Shown here piece by piece: positions 41,181 to 49,383 of a stretch of 64,000 nucleotides of DNA (its first letter is position 1; each line of letters begins with the position of its first letter). The position numbers were made by a program, and so were the translations under genes. Where the stretch lies: assembly GCA_963792485.1 (NCBI GenBank), contig CAWBWL010000004.1, positions 1 through 64,000 on the forward strand, given 5' to 3'. The stretch is from JANOYJ01 sp963792485. Lineage in GTDB: Bacteria > Pseudomonadota > Alphaproteobacteria > Rhizobiales > Rhizobiaceae. The notes beneath the pieces are model-generated. The model was not told the origin of the DNA and ran no database searches. It saw only the letters and a list, made by a program, of their open reading frames with translations.

Positions 41181-41957
41181 ATGCGCATACTCTTGATTGT
41201 TGCGAGCGCCCTCGCCCTTGTGTTTTCGAACCCCGAACCTGTACGCGCGGACGACACAAAGGCGAGCAAGCTCGACACGATGCTGAATGACGAAGTCATC
41301 AAGGCGCTGCTTGACGACGCCAATCCGGAAGCCGCGTTTCTGGTCCGCCTGAAAATGATGCGGGCGCATTTGGCTGCCAGCGAGTTCAACACGGCACGCG
41401 GAAACCACAAAGAGGGTCTCAATCACATCACCCATCCGCGCACCGAAATTTACCCAGAGATCGAAGCCTCCATGAAGGCCCATGGCATGGCAGACTTTGG
41501 CCCCGTGCTTGACCGCTTGGAGACAACATTCGCGTCAGGCGGCGCCGACGCCCGCAAGGCGGCGCTTCAAGCTGTTTACGCCGAACTCGACAAGGCCGAG
41601 GCCGCCATTGATCCAAATGCCATGGCGGATGGCAAGGTATTGGCCGAAGCCGCCGCTTTGCTCCTGCGCGCCGCCGTCGTCGAATACCACGGGGCGTTTG
41701 AGTTTTCCAAGCTCAGCAACACGGTCGAATATCATGACGGTGCTTATTTCGTTGTTGAGGCACGCAAGCTGATCGAGGGGCTCCTTCCAAAACTTGGCAA
41801 GAGCGATCCGGAAGCTCTCTCCAAGCTCAAGGAATCCTTCGCAAATCTTGACAAAGCTTGGCCCGCAGAAACCCCGCCCGCCGAACTCGTCATGCCCGTC
41901 ACAAAAATGCAGGCGCTTGTGTCGATCATTGAGCTGCAGTTGAACAAACTCCAATAA
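41181..41957 (+). CDS. Secreted helical protein of unknown function
   Basis: A 258-residue protein with signal peptide MRILLIVASALALVFSNPEP, cut near VRA-DD. The mature part is helical: NPEAAFLVRLKMMRAHLAAS, FARGNHKEG-like region at about 70, ALQAVYAELDKAEAAIDPNA and VTKMQALVSIIELQLNKLQ. No family recognised; a four-helix heme or metal-binding fold is possible because of several histidines, but this is a guess. Only 18 bases follow the GGDEF-EAL stop, so it may be the periplasmic partner of that sensor. Confidence 0.6.
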   Translation: MRILLIVASALALVFSNPEPVRADDTKASKLDTMLNDEVIKALLDDANPEAAFLVRLKMMRAHLAASEFNTARGNHKEGLNHITHPRTEIYPEIEASMKAHGMADFGPVLDRLETTFASGGADARKAALQAVYAELDKAEAAIDPNAMADGKVLAEAAALLLRAAVVEYHGAFEFSKLSNTVEYHDGAYFVVEARKLIEGLLPKLGKSDPEALSKLKESFANLDKAWPAETPPAELVMPVTKMQALVSIIELQLNKLQ

Positions 41958-42103
41958 GCAACAGCGCTGCGTCGAGTCGGCATAACACCCCGCCTGTCTC
42001 TCCCACCACCGCGATCCGCACCCCTTCTGCGATGAAACGCGGCCTGCGCGCTTGAATTTGGTCTTGGGAGCACCTAGAACACACCAGGAACATGGAGGCC
42101 CAA

Positions 42104-42442
42104 ATGCGCAAGGACGGCAAGATTGACTATATCGAAATGTGGTCGGACGGCGCGCCGCTTGTCGAGGTCAAGGCGTTCTATACAAGTGCCTTTGGCTGGA
42201 CATTCACCGATTACGGCCCATCCTATGCGGCGTTTGACGAAGGTCTCGATGGCGGGTTTGACACGTCCGAAGGTAAGGCCCCGCCACTTCCCGTGCTTTT
42301 CTCTGAAAATCTCGAAAAGTCGCTTGAAGCCGTCGTCAAGGCAGGCGGCAAGATCGTCAAGCCTATCTTCACATTTCCGGGCGGGCGGCGGTTTCACTTC
42401 ACCGACCCGGCGGGGAATGAGATGGCGGTTTGGGCGGAGTGA
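42104..42442 (+). CDS. VOC (glyoxalase/bleomycin resistance fold) protein
   Basis: A 112-residue protein starting MRKDGKIDYIEMWSDGAPLV, then VKAFYTSAFGWTFTDYGPSY, AAFDEGLDGGFDTSEGK and FHFTDPAGNEMAVWAE. One VOC unit; it would work as a dimer. The final E of MAVWAE is the usual metal ligand. Substrate unknown. GGAGG lies five bases before the ATG at 42104; the ATG four codons upstream lacks a site. The stop overlaps the HigA start (GTGA). Confidence 0.85.
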   Translation: MRKDGKIDYIEMWSDGAPLVEVKAFYTSAFGWTFTDYGPSYAAFDEGLDGGFDTSEGKAPPLPVLFSENLEKSLEAVVKAGGKIVKPIFTFPGGRRFHFTDPAGNEMAVWAE

Positions 42443-42798
42443 CGGTCATACCCCAACTCATCTCCCCCGTCTCCCCTGGCGAAATGCTGGCGGAGGAATT
42501 TCTCAATCCCATCGGCATGAGCAAATACTGCCTCGCCAAAAGCATCGGCGTCCCGGCGAAGCGCATCGGCGGCATCACCTACGGCAAACGCGGCATCACC
42601 GTCGGCATGGATTTGCACCTGTGCAGGTTCTTCTGTCTGTCCGACGGCTGGTGGCTGAGGCTCCAGGCGGGGTATGACACGGTCATCGCCAAGCGCGCGA
42701 TGGCCGGGGAGCTGGAGAGGTTTGTGCCGCTGGAGCGGGCGCCTCACCCCGCCTCCCGTATCCGCTCCGCCGCCTGTAAATCCGCAGTTTCGAGTTGA
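42439..42798 (+). CDS. HigA-type HTH antitoxin without a HigB partner
   Basis: A 119-residue protein. SPGEMLAEEFLNPIGMSKYC, LAKSIGVPAKRIGGITYGKR, GITVGMDLHLCRFFCLSDGW and WLRLQAGYDTVIAKRAM fit HigA well. It starts with a GTG overlapping the VOC stop by four bases. No HigB toxin lies upstream, where it is normally found. The last 17 residues (HPASRIRSAACKSAVSS) are encoded by a stretch that is antisense to a copy of the smc 3' end, so the native C-terminus was probably changed when that sequence arrived. Confidence 0.82.
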   Translation: MTVIPQLISPVSPGEMLAEEFLNPIGMSKYCLAKSIGVPAKRIGGITYGKRGITVGMDLHLCRFFCLSDGWWLRLQAGYDTVIAKRAMAGELERFVPLERAPHPASRIRSAACKSAVSS

Positions 42799-42830
42799 GA
42801 GATGCTCTGCGCGACCGTGCGACGTGATAG
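42744..42830 (-). pseudogene. Remnant of an smc 3' end
   Basis: On the minus strand, TVAQSISQLETADLQAAERI REAG and a stop. The true SMC ends TMAEQGVSQLVSVDLQTAER IREAG. The match covers about 24 residues, including 31 of 33 identical bases at the end, and is lost upstream. It therefore looks like a left-over end of an smc allele, displaced about 1.5 kb from the intact gene. It overlaps the 3' end of higA on the other strand. Confidence 0.6.
42751..42783. repeat. Direct repeat, left copy (smc 3' end, att-like)
   Basis: 33 bases starting GCCTCCCGTATCCGCTCCGC, differing at two positions from the copy at 44246-44278. The two copies flank a 1.46-kb AT-richer segment with an XRE regulator and a hypothetical gene. 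The layout is like attL/attR of an islet integrated at the end of smc. Confidence 0.6.
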
Positions 42831-43006
42831 TGTTTCCTGATCGGAATTTGGTGCGTTGAGTCAAATGGTTTCTTTTGTGTTTGGTGGTCCGACAATTTCA
42901 AGAGGGGTTGGAACAGAAAGAAGGGGCCTCTGTGACATAGGTCAGTCGGCACAACTTGCCTCTAGCCTCACTAAGTTGAACTTCATTTTCATTAAACCAT
43001 CGCATT

Positions 43007-43025
43007 TTCACTTGCAATCAGTGAA
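43007..43025. promoter_or_regulatory. Inverted repeat upstream of the XRE gene
   Basis: TTCACT-7 bases-AGTGAA, 39 bases before the start at 43064 and within AT-rich DNA. A plausible operator for the islet regulator; the arms are short, so chance is not excluded. Confidence 0.35.
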
Positions 43026-43063
43026 TTTTCGACATAGAGATATATCTTGAAGGAGTGGCTTCC

Positions 43064-43447
43064 ATGCCAATTGCCAAGCGGAAATTTTTGACTGACACGT
43101 TCGTTCAGCGGCTGAAGCTTGCAATGATGAGAAGTCAAATTAGCGCTTCGGAATTGGCCCGAAGAACTGGTGTGACTCCGACCGCAGTCTGGAACTGGAA
43201 ACGGGGTTACACAATGCCTCGGCCCCAAGCCTTGATGGCGATTGCCGGTGTGCTAAATGTTACTGAAGACTATCTGCGAGTTGGCCCAGTGCACGATATG
43301 AGCAAAGAAGCGTGTGAACAACCGAACCCGCCTAGTAGCGCGGACTCTATTGCCGAATTGGTTGAGGATCTGAGAGTTCGAATTGCCGGATTGACAGGAT
43401 TTTCACTTGAACAAGTAAAATTGAATTTGGAACTTAAATCCGATTGA
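43064..43447 (+). CDS. XRE-type HTH regulator of the islet
   Basis: A 127-residue protein starting MPIAKRKFLTDTFVQRLKLA, with HTH at about 15-70 (QISASELARRTGVTPTAVWN, WKRGYTMPRPQALMAIAGVL, NVTEDYLRVG). The C-terminal tail is SIAELVEDLRVRIAGLTGFS. A GAAGGAG site stands before the start. It is AT-richer than its neighbours and lies between the two smc-end repeats, so it was probably acquired. It is 73 bases upstream of the hypothetical gene at 43521, which it may control. Confidence 0.82.
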   Translation: MPIAKRKFLTDTFVQRLKLAMMRSQISASELARRTGVTPTAVWNWKRGYTMPRPQALMAIAGVLNVTEDYLRVGPVHDMSKEACEQPNPPSSADSIAELVEDLRVRIAGLTGFSLEQVKLNLELKSD

Positions 43448-43520
43448 AATATTTCATTAATTTTTCTATATCGCATTGATGAATTCACTTCAAAAAATTT
43501 AGCGCCGCAGATTATTCGAC

Positions 43521-44048
43521 ATGACGATATTCAAAAGCAAGTTAATCCGTGGAGAGTTTTACGACCTGTCACATCTTGAACCGACGTCATTCGAATTGAC
43601 GGCGGCACATGAAGTTTTCAAAGTTGATGTCGAATTCACCTGCCATTGTTTCACAGAAGCGCTGACACAGGCGCATGCACCTGACCTTCACTACGCACAT
43701 GACGGCGAGAGACGTGCATTCAGCATCGAGCGCCATCACTTGTCCCTTCTGCTTCCAGACTTGGTGACCACGCTTGGAAACAGATCCGTCTATCACAGCG
43801 AACAAGGCAACTTCTTTTTCCTGCGCGATGTCAGCACGCCGGAAAGCGTGGCTCCTTATCTCGTGTTCTTCGATTTGTTCAGGTCAATGAAGGCAAAGAC
43901 TGACGTCCGGATGCTTATCCGTTCGGCCTACTTGAAACCCGGCATGAGCCGCTTTGCCGCGCCGGTGAAATTCACAAACTTGGTGTCAGCGGTCGCAAGC
44001 GGGAGAAAACTGCCGCTCGGTCCCCGGCAGCAAATCAAGAGACGCTGA
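43521..44048 (+). CDS. Hypothetical islet protein, 175 residues
   Basis: MTIFKSKLIRGEFYDLSHLE, then FKVDVEFTCHCFTEALTQAH, DLHYAHDGERRAFSIERHHL, LPDLVTTLGNRSVYHSEQGN and FFFLRDVSTPESVAPYLVFF. The recurring CHCF, LHY.HDGE and RSVYH.E elements suggest a conserved family of unknown function that I have seen annotated only as hypothetical. It is rich in histidine, with possible metal or nucleotide binding. It is the second gene of the smc-end islet and is followed by a terminator hairpin. Confidence 0.65.
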   Translation: MTIFKSKLIRGEFYDLSHLEPTSFELTAAHEVFKVDVEFTCHCFTEALTQAHAPDLHYAHDGERRAFSIERHHLSLLLPDLVTTLGNRSVYHSEQGNFFFLRDVSTPESVAPYLVFFDLFRSMKAKTDVRMLIRSAYLKPGMSRFAAPVKFTNLVSAVASGRKLPLGPRQQIKRR

Positions 44049-44056
44049 AACAAAAA

Positions 44057-44074
44057 CAGGCCCCGCAGGGCCTG
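44057..44074 (+). terminator. Terminator hairpin after the islet gene
   Basis: CAGGCCC-CGCA-GGGCCTG, a perfect seven-base stem, followed by TCTTCT and preceded by AAAAA. It lies nine bases after the stop at 44048. The T-run is interrupted but the position fits. The remainder to 44238 holds no gene. Confidence 0.65.
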
Positions 44075-44238
44075 TCTTCTGAAACTTGCGTTCCGCACGA
44101 GTTCAACTTACCTCTCACAGAGAACCGGTTTGCACCGGCATGGCCGCCGTATTGCCCGAAGGCTCACTCGCTCATGGGCGACAGTGCATATATAGGACAA
44201 AAGAGCAAAAAATGCAACAACTATTGCATCAAGCCCCC

Positions 44239-47200
44239 TCAACCAGCCTCCCGTATCCGCTCCGCCGTCTGCAAATCCACTGACACCAATTGCGATACCC
44301 CCTGCTCCGCCATGGTCACCCCAAACAGCCGGTTCATGCGCGCCATGGTGATCGGGTTGTGGGTGATGATGACGAATTTGGTTGAGGTGCTCGCCGCCAT
44401 CTCGTCCATCAGATTGCAGAATCTTTCGACGTTGTGGTCGTCGAGCGGGGCGTCGACTTCGTCGAGCACGCAGATCGGGGCGGGGTTGGTGAGGAACACG
44501 CCGAAGATAAGCGCCATGGCCGTCAGCGCCTGCTCGCCGCCGGAGAGCAGTGTCATAGTCTGCGGCTTTTTGCCGGGCGGGCGGGCGAGGATTTCGAGGC
44601 CAGCTTCAAGCGGATCATCGCTTTCGACCAATTGAAGCTCCGCCGTGCCGCCGCCGAACAAATGGGTGAAGAGTTTCTGGAAATGGACATTGACCACATC
44701 AAAGGCGGCCAAGAGGCGCTCGCGGCCCTCTTTGTTGAGGCTCTGGATTGCGCCGCGCAGTTTCTTGATGGCTTCGACCACATCCTCGCGTTCGCTGATG
44801 ATGGTCTCATAGCGCTCCGACAATTCGCTCTGCTCTTCCTCAGCCCGCAAATTCACCGCGCCGAGCTTTTCGCGCTCGATCTTCAGCCGCTCGAGCTCGC
44901 GCTCCAGATTGTCGGCGCCCGGCAGCGGATCGTCTGCGCCAAGGCCGGTCAGCTTGAACACTTCATGCGGCTCGCATTGCGCGGTCTCGCGGATGCGCGT
45001 CTCGATTTCAGTGCGCCGCTCCTGCCCCGAGGCCAGCCGCTCTTCCGCGCGCGCCCGGTTTTCGCGCGATTCAAACAGGGCCGTGTTGGCGCCGTTCGCC
45101 GCCTGATCGAGCTCACGCTGCCGGTTCTCCGCGCTTTGCAGCCGGTCCGCGGCGTCCTGCCGGTTTTTCCCGGCCTCGCTCAGCTGCGTCAGCAAAGCCC
45201 TGCGCCGCGCGTCGATCTCGTCCGGCGAATCTTCCAGGGTTGCAAGCTCCGCCGCCGCCTCCGCCTGCCGCTCTCCCAGCGTCGCAATCTGCGCCGACGC
45301 ATTCTGCCCGCGCAAAATCCAGTTTGCCCGGTCGGCGGCAATCGTCACAAGGCGCTGGTCGCGGATGGCGGCTTCCCGCCGCACGCCCTCATACGCCGCG
45401 CGCGCCTCGGCGACCTGCGCCCGGTCCTGCGCGACTTCACCCGAAAGCGCCGCTACCCGGGCCGTGAGCACATCCAGAACCGGCGCGGCAAGCAGCGCCG
45501 TTTCTGCAGAGCCAATTGTCATGTCGCATTCGGAAAGGTCAGCCCCCAGGCGCGCGCGCGCATCGCTCAGCACCGCAGCCCGGCTCGACAGCTCACCCGC
45601 CGCACGCTCGGCGGCCAGCAGCGCATCGCGCGCTGCCCCGACCTGCCGCACGGCCTCCCGCGCGGCGTCGCGCGCCATGCGCTCGCGCTCTACTGCGCCG
45701 TTCAACGCCTGCTTGGCGGCGGCCTCCGCTTCTTCCACCGCGCGAAGCCGCCGTGTCGCTTCCGCCACTTCCGCATCAAGCTCCGCCAGCCGGTTCTTCT
45801 GCGCCAGACGCTGCGCCGCCGCTGTCGGCGCGTCGGAGCCGGCGACGAACCCATCCCAGCGCCACAGCGAGCCATCCTTGGAAACCAGCCGCTGCCCTTG
45901 CTTTAATTTGACTGCGAGGCGCGGCCCTTCGGCCTTTTCAACAATGCCGATCTGCGAGAGCCTGCGCTGCAATTGCGCCGGGCCGCGCACATGCGCTGAC
46001 AGCGCTATCGCGCCGTCCGGAAGCGCTTCGGTCGAATGCTCAAAAGACGAGTCAGACCAATAGGCTGCCGCGCTTCGGTCAAGCGGCGCGTCAAGGTCTT
46101 CGCCCAAAGCCGCGCCGAGCGCCGTCTCAAATCCCTTGTCGACCTTCAGCTGCTCGACAACCGCTGGAAACAGGCCTTGCGAGCCTGCATTCAAAATCTT
46201 TGCCAGCGTGCGCGCTTCCGTCTCGACGCGCCCGAGCGCCGCTCGCGCTTCCTGCACGGGCAAGCGCACTTCCTGCTCGAGCTGGCGGGCAGACGTCACC
46301 TGCGCCTCTGCCTCCAGCACCAGCCGGTCGGCCTCGACGTGCGCAGTTTCCGCACTGTCCAGCTCAACACGTTTCTGCGCCGGGTCGGCCAGCCCGGAGA
46401 TGCGCACCTGTATCTGCCCGGCCTCGTTGGCAATCGTCTCAAGCTGCGCCGCAATGCGCCCGCGCCGGTCGTTCGCTTCGCTTAAGGATCGCTCCAGCTG
46501 CCCGCGCTGCGCCGCCGCTTCCGCCCGCTCGCTGGTAATGGCTGCCAACGCCGTCTCGCTGACTTTCAGTCTGGCATCAGTTTCGTCAAACTCCGCCTTG
46601 CGCGCCGCTTCAATGGCAACAGTCTGGTCCCTGGCAGTGACAAGCTCCGCCTCTTCCGCCGTCAACCGCTCGAGAATTCCGGAATTGTCCGCAAGCAGGC
46701 GCTCTTCGCGTTCCATGTCGTTTGCCAGCTGCGCCAAGCGCTTTTCAAGTTCGCTTTTGCGGGCGCGCAGCCGTTCGGCCTCTTCCTCGATCTGGGATTT
46801 GGCAATGGTCAGCCGCTGCAGGATCGCGGCGGCCTTCGCCTCGGCGTCGCGCATATCCGGCAGATGGTGCGCGCCAACGGCCTGATCCTTGACCGCGTTC
46901 ATCTGCGCCTGCGCCCGCTCGGCGACCAACGCGGTCGCAGTGTTCAGCGCCGTGTTCGCATCCTGCTCCTGCGCCTTTGATTGCGCCCAGCGTGTGTGCA
47001 GCAATATGGCTTCCGCACGGCGGATATCCGCCGACAGCGTCTTGAACCGCGATGCCTGGCGGGCCTGCCGTTTCAGGCTTTCGATCTGGCTCGCGAGTTC
47101 GGCCGTCACATCGTCGAGCCGCTCCAGATTGGTCTCCGCCGCCCGCAGCCGCAGCTCCGCCTCGTGCCGCCGCGCGTGGAGCCCCGATATGCCTGCCGCT

Positions 47201-47697
47201 TCTTCGAGCAGCGCGCGCCGCGCCTGCGGTTTGGCCTGGATCAGTTCGCCGATCCGCCCCTGCCCCACCATGGAGGGTGAGCGCGCGCCTGTGGACTGGT
47301 CGGCGAACAGAAGTTGCACATCCTTGGCCCGCGCTTCCTTGCCGTTGATGCGATAGACCGAGCCCGCCTCGCGCTCAATGCGCCGCGCCACGACCAGTTC
47401 GTCGCTGTCATTGAAGCCTGAAGGCGCTGTCCGGTCGTTGTTTTCCAGAAACAGCGTCACTTCCGCCGTATTGCGCGAAGGCCGCGTGCCGGAGCCGGAG
47501 AAGATCACGTCATCCATGCCGGACGCGCGCATGTTCTTGTAGGAGTTTTCCCCCATCACCCAGCGCAGCGCCTCGACCAGATTGGACTTGCCGCAGCCGT
47601 TCGGCCCGACAACGCCGGTCAGCCCCTGCTCGATCAGGAACTCGGTGGGTTCAACAAAGGATTTGAACCCCATAAGGCGCAGCTTGGAAAAACGCAT
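44239..47697 (-). CDS. smc: Chromosome segregation protein SMC
   Basis: An 1152-residue protein. Walker A is GVVGPNGCGKSNLVEALRWV (about 29-48), two long coiled coils flank a hinge (about 500-640, GLFPAVVEQLKVDKGFETAL), and the C-terminal head has the signature LLSGGEQALTAMALIF and Walker B ICVLDEVDAPLDDHNVERF. SMC with ScpAB organises and helps segregate the chromosome. The length fits. Its last codons match a fragment at 42744, which marks this 3' end as an insertion point. On the same strand as dsbA and dciA, as is common in this order. Confidence 0.97.
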   Translation of the reverse strand: MRFSKLRLMGFKSFVEPTEFLIEQGLTGVVGPNGCGKSNLVEALRWVMGENSYKNMRASGMDDVIFSGSGTRPSRNTAEVTLFLENNDRTAPSGFNDSDELVVARRIEREAGSVYRINGKEARAKDVQLLFADQSTGARSPSMVGQGRIGELIQAKPQARRALLEEAAGISGLHARRHEAELRLRAAETNLERLDDVTAELASQIESLKRQARQASRFKTLSADIRRAEAILLHTRWAQSKAQEQDANTALNTATALVAERAQAQMNAVKDQAVGAHHLPDMRDAEAKAAAILQRLTIAKSQIEEEAERLRARKSELEKRLAQLANDMEREERLLADNSGILERLTAEEAELVTARDQTVAIEAARKAEFDETDARLKVSETALAAITSERAEAAAQRGQLERSLSEANDRRGRIAAQLETIANEAGQIQVRISGLADPAQKRVELDSAETAHVEADRLVLEAEAQVTSARQLEQEVRLPVQEARAALGRVETEARTLAKILNAGSQGLFPAVVEQLKVDKGFETALGAALGEDLDAPLDRSAAAYWSDSSFEHSTEALPDGAIALSAHVRGPAQLQRRLSQIGIVEKAEGPRLAVKLKQGQRLVSKDGSLWRWDGFVAGSDAPTAAAQRLAQKNRLAELDAEVAEATRRLRAVEEAEAAAKQALNGAVERERMARDAAREAVRQVGAARDALLAAERAAGELSSRAAVLSDARARLGADLSECDMTIGSAETALLAAPVLDVLTARVAALSGEVAQDRAQVAEARAAYEGVRREAAIRDQRLVTIAADRANWILRGQNASAQIATLGERQAEAAAELATLEDSPDEIDARRRALLTQLSEAGKNRQDAADRLQSAENRQRELDQAANGANTALFESRENRARAEERLASGQERRTEIETRIRETAQCEPHEVFKLTGLGADDPLPGADNLERELERLKIEREKLGAVNLRAEEEQSELSERYETIISEREDVVEAIKKLRGAIQSLNKEGRERLLAAFDVVNVHFQKLFTHLFGGGTAELQLVESDDPLEAGLEILARPPGKKPQTMTLLSGGEQALTAMALIFGVFLTNPAPICVLDEVDAPLDDHNVERFCNLMDEMAASTSTKFVIITHNPITMARMNRLFGVTMAEQGVSQLVSVDLQTAERIREAG
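44246..44278. repeat. Direct repeat, right copy (native smc 3' end)
   Basis: 33 bases at the end of the intact smc gene, 31 identical to 42751-42783. See the left copy for the islet interpretation. Confidence 0.6.
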
Positions 47698-47776
47698 CAG
47701 CGCGCCCCCTCCGCTACAAGAGCAAACTTCTGCGCAGCCACAGAGCCTATTTTGAAATTCGTCATACCGAGGCGAA

Positions 47777-47850
47777 AATGGTGATTTTGGAGCACCGAAG
47801 CGGAGCGTACTCTAAGTACGTGAGCACCGGAGCGCACAAAAGCGCCACTT
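47777..47850. repeat. Intergenic palindromic element between dsbA and smc
   Basis: The core CGTACT-CTA-AGTACG (47807-47821) is a perfect six-base hairpin. It is flanked by GAGCACCGAAGCGGAG and GTGAGCACCGGAGCGC, which are repeated-looking and partly complementary, then by CAAAAGCGCC. It looks like a dispersed intergenic repeat. No second copy is seen in this window. An open frame across it (47697-48116) is not coding. Confidence 0.45.
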
Positions 47851-47883
47851 GCAGCCCGGCATGCCGGATTTCGGGACAGGCTC

Positions 47884-48657
47884 TCAGAGCATGCTGTCGA
47901 TGATGGCAGACATTTCCTCAACCGAAAGAGCCCCCGAATATTTCTTGCCGTTGATGAAAAAGGTTGGTGTGGATTCAACCCCGAAATCCTTGGATGCCCG
48001 CTCGCGCACGGCGTTGACGTCGTCCAGAAGCTTCTGATTGGTGAGACACGCCTTGAAGCTTTCCTCGGTGAACCCGGCGAGCTTTGAAATCTGCAAAAGC
48101 GCGGCCTGCGCGTCATCCGCCGATGCCCAGCTCTGCTGCTGCTGGAACAAAACGCTCACCATCGGATAATATTTGTCCTCAGGCGAACAGCGCGCCAGCA
48201 TGAAGGCGGCGGCGGCGCGTGGATCAAACGGGAATTCGCGCAGGATCAGCCGCGCCTTGCCGGTGTCGAGATATTTCTTGGTGATCTCCGGCAGCGTCAC
48301 CTCGTGGAACTGCTTGCAATGCGGGCAGGTCATCGACGCATATTCGACGATGGTGACCTTGGCGTCCTCCTTGCCGATCGCCAAATCCTTCAGCGTGCCG
48401 GCTATCATCAACTTGGCGACATCGACCGTGCCATCCGGCTCCTTCGCGGCGACAGCGGCGACCGGCTTTGCGGCAGTCTCAGTCTTTTCAGGCATCGCCG
48501 GCGTCTTGGCCGCAGCAGCCGTCTCTTTTGCAGGCTCCGGCTTTGCCGCATCGGATGCCTGAGCCGCAGGCTTGTCATTACAGGCCGACAATGCCACCGC
48601 AATCGCGCCAACGCCCGCGGCAGACAGGAGTGCGCGGCGTGAAATTGAACTTGTCAT
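47884..48657 (-). CDS. DsbA-type thioredoxin-fold oxidoreductase
   Basis: A 257-residue protein. The N-terminus MTSSISRRALLSAAGVGAIA and LSAC suggests a twin-arginine or lipoprotein signal with lipobox cysteine; a long Ala/Lys/Pro linker (about 30-75) follows. The thioredoxin fold has the active site MTCPHCKQFH and the cis-Pro region VESTPTFFINGKKYSG. It belongs to the DsbA/Com1-like group that oxidises periplasmic proteins. Upstream of smc on the same strand. The 138 bases between it and dciA hold no gene. Confidence 0.88.
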   Translation of the reverse strand: MTSSISRRALLSAAGVGAIAVALSACNDKPAAQASDAAKPEPAKETAAAAKTPAMPEKTETAAKPVAAVAAKEPDGTVDVAKLMIAGTLKDLAIGKEDAKVTIVEYASMTCPHCKQFHEVTLPEITKKYLDTGKARLILREFPFDPRAAAAFMLARCSPEDKYYPMVSVLFQQQQSWASADDAQAALLQISKLAGFTEESFKACLTNQKLLDDVNAVRERASKDFGVESTPTFFINGKKYSGALSVEEMSAIIDSML

Positions 48658-48795
48658 CTATCGAATCACCTTCTCTTGAGCGGACATTGCACCAAGGCGG
48701 CGCTCCAAGGCGAGTGTTACGGCAGATTAAGGCAGACTCAAGCCGGATTGTTCACTGCAAAATGAAAGATTTGTTATCATCATGATGCCAAAACG

Positions 48796-49302
48796 TCACG
48801 GGCTTCCGGGTCTGCCAGCCTTTTGTCCCAGCACGTTGACGCCGAGCTTCTGCAGCGCATTGCGGAGACCTTCATCTTCAATCCCCGCCAGCGCGTCATC
48901 CAACGCCGACGCCTGATCGGGCTTCAAGGTTGGCGTCACGCGCTCGCGCTTCTCACGGAACCGGATAATCACCCTTTGCTCGATCTTGATCTTCTCCACC
49001 GCGTGAAAGCCGAAAAACCGGTTGATTCGCTCCAAAAGCTCTGTGGTCCGGTATTGCAGATCAAGTGCAAGCGAGCCTTCGCAAGCCACAATCAGCGTTC
49101 CGGGACGGAACGGTTCGTCCGTTCCATGCCGGTGCGGCCAAACGATCTTGTGCGGCTGCGTGCGCCCGGCAAGCTTTTCGCCAGCAATCTCCTGCCAAAC
49201 CAGCGACAGCGACAGGTCAACATTGGCGCGCTTGGCCGTCAACGGATCAAGCACGCCGGCGATTGCCTTGCCGATCTGACGCATGGATTGCTGCTTTTTC
49301 AT
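48796..49302 (-). CDS. dciA: DciA family (DUF721) helicase-loader protein
   Basis: A 168-residue protein. MRQIGKAIAGVLDPLTAKRA, SLVWQEIAGEKLAGRTQPHK, GTLIVACEGSLALDLQYRTT and ELLERINRFFGFHAVEKIKI are the DUF721 KH-like core. DciA loads or operates the replicative helicase DnaB in bacteria that lack DnaC. Divergent from mutY with 81 bases between starts. The start could be the Met six residues further in. Confidence 0.85.
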   Translation of the reverse strand: MKKQQSMRQIGKAIAGVLDPLTAKRANVDLSLSLVWQEIAGEKLAGRTQPHKIVWPHRHGTDEPFRPGTLIVACEGSLALDLQYRTTELLERINRFFGFHAVEKIKIEQRVIIRFREKRERVTPTLKPDQASALDDALAGIEDEGLRNALQKLGVNVLGQKAGRPGSP

Positions 49303-49383
49303 TGCGACGGGAAAGCTTCACTGCTGTTGGTTTTCCTGCGGCTCTACCATAGATAACCCACTCTGGAAAACTGTGAGCATCGC

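Noticed and set aside
44434..45906. 490-codon open frame on the plus strand
   Set aside because: It is the antisense of smc; its residue content is Arg/Ala/Leu-rich shadow and the smc motifs on the other strand are complete.
47697..48116. 139-codon open frame between smc and dsbA
   Set aside because: It overlaps the dsbA end and the palindromic intergenic element and is not protein-like.
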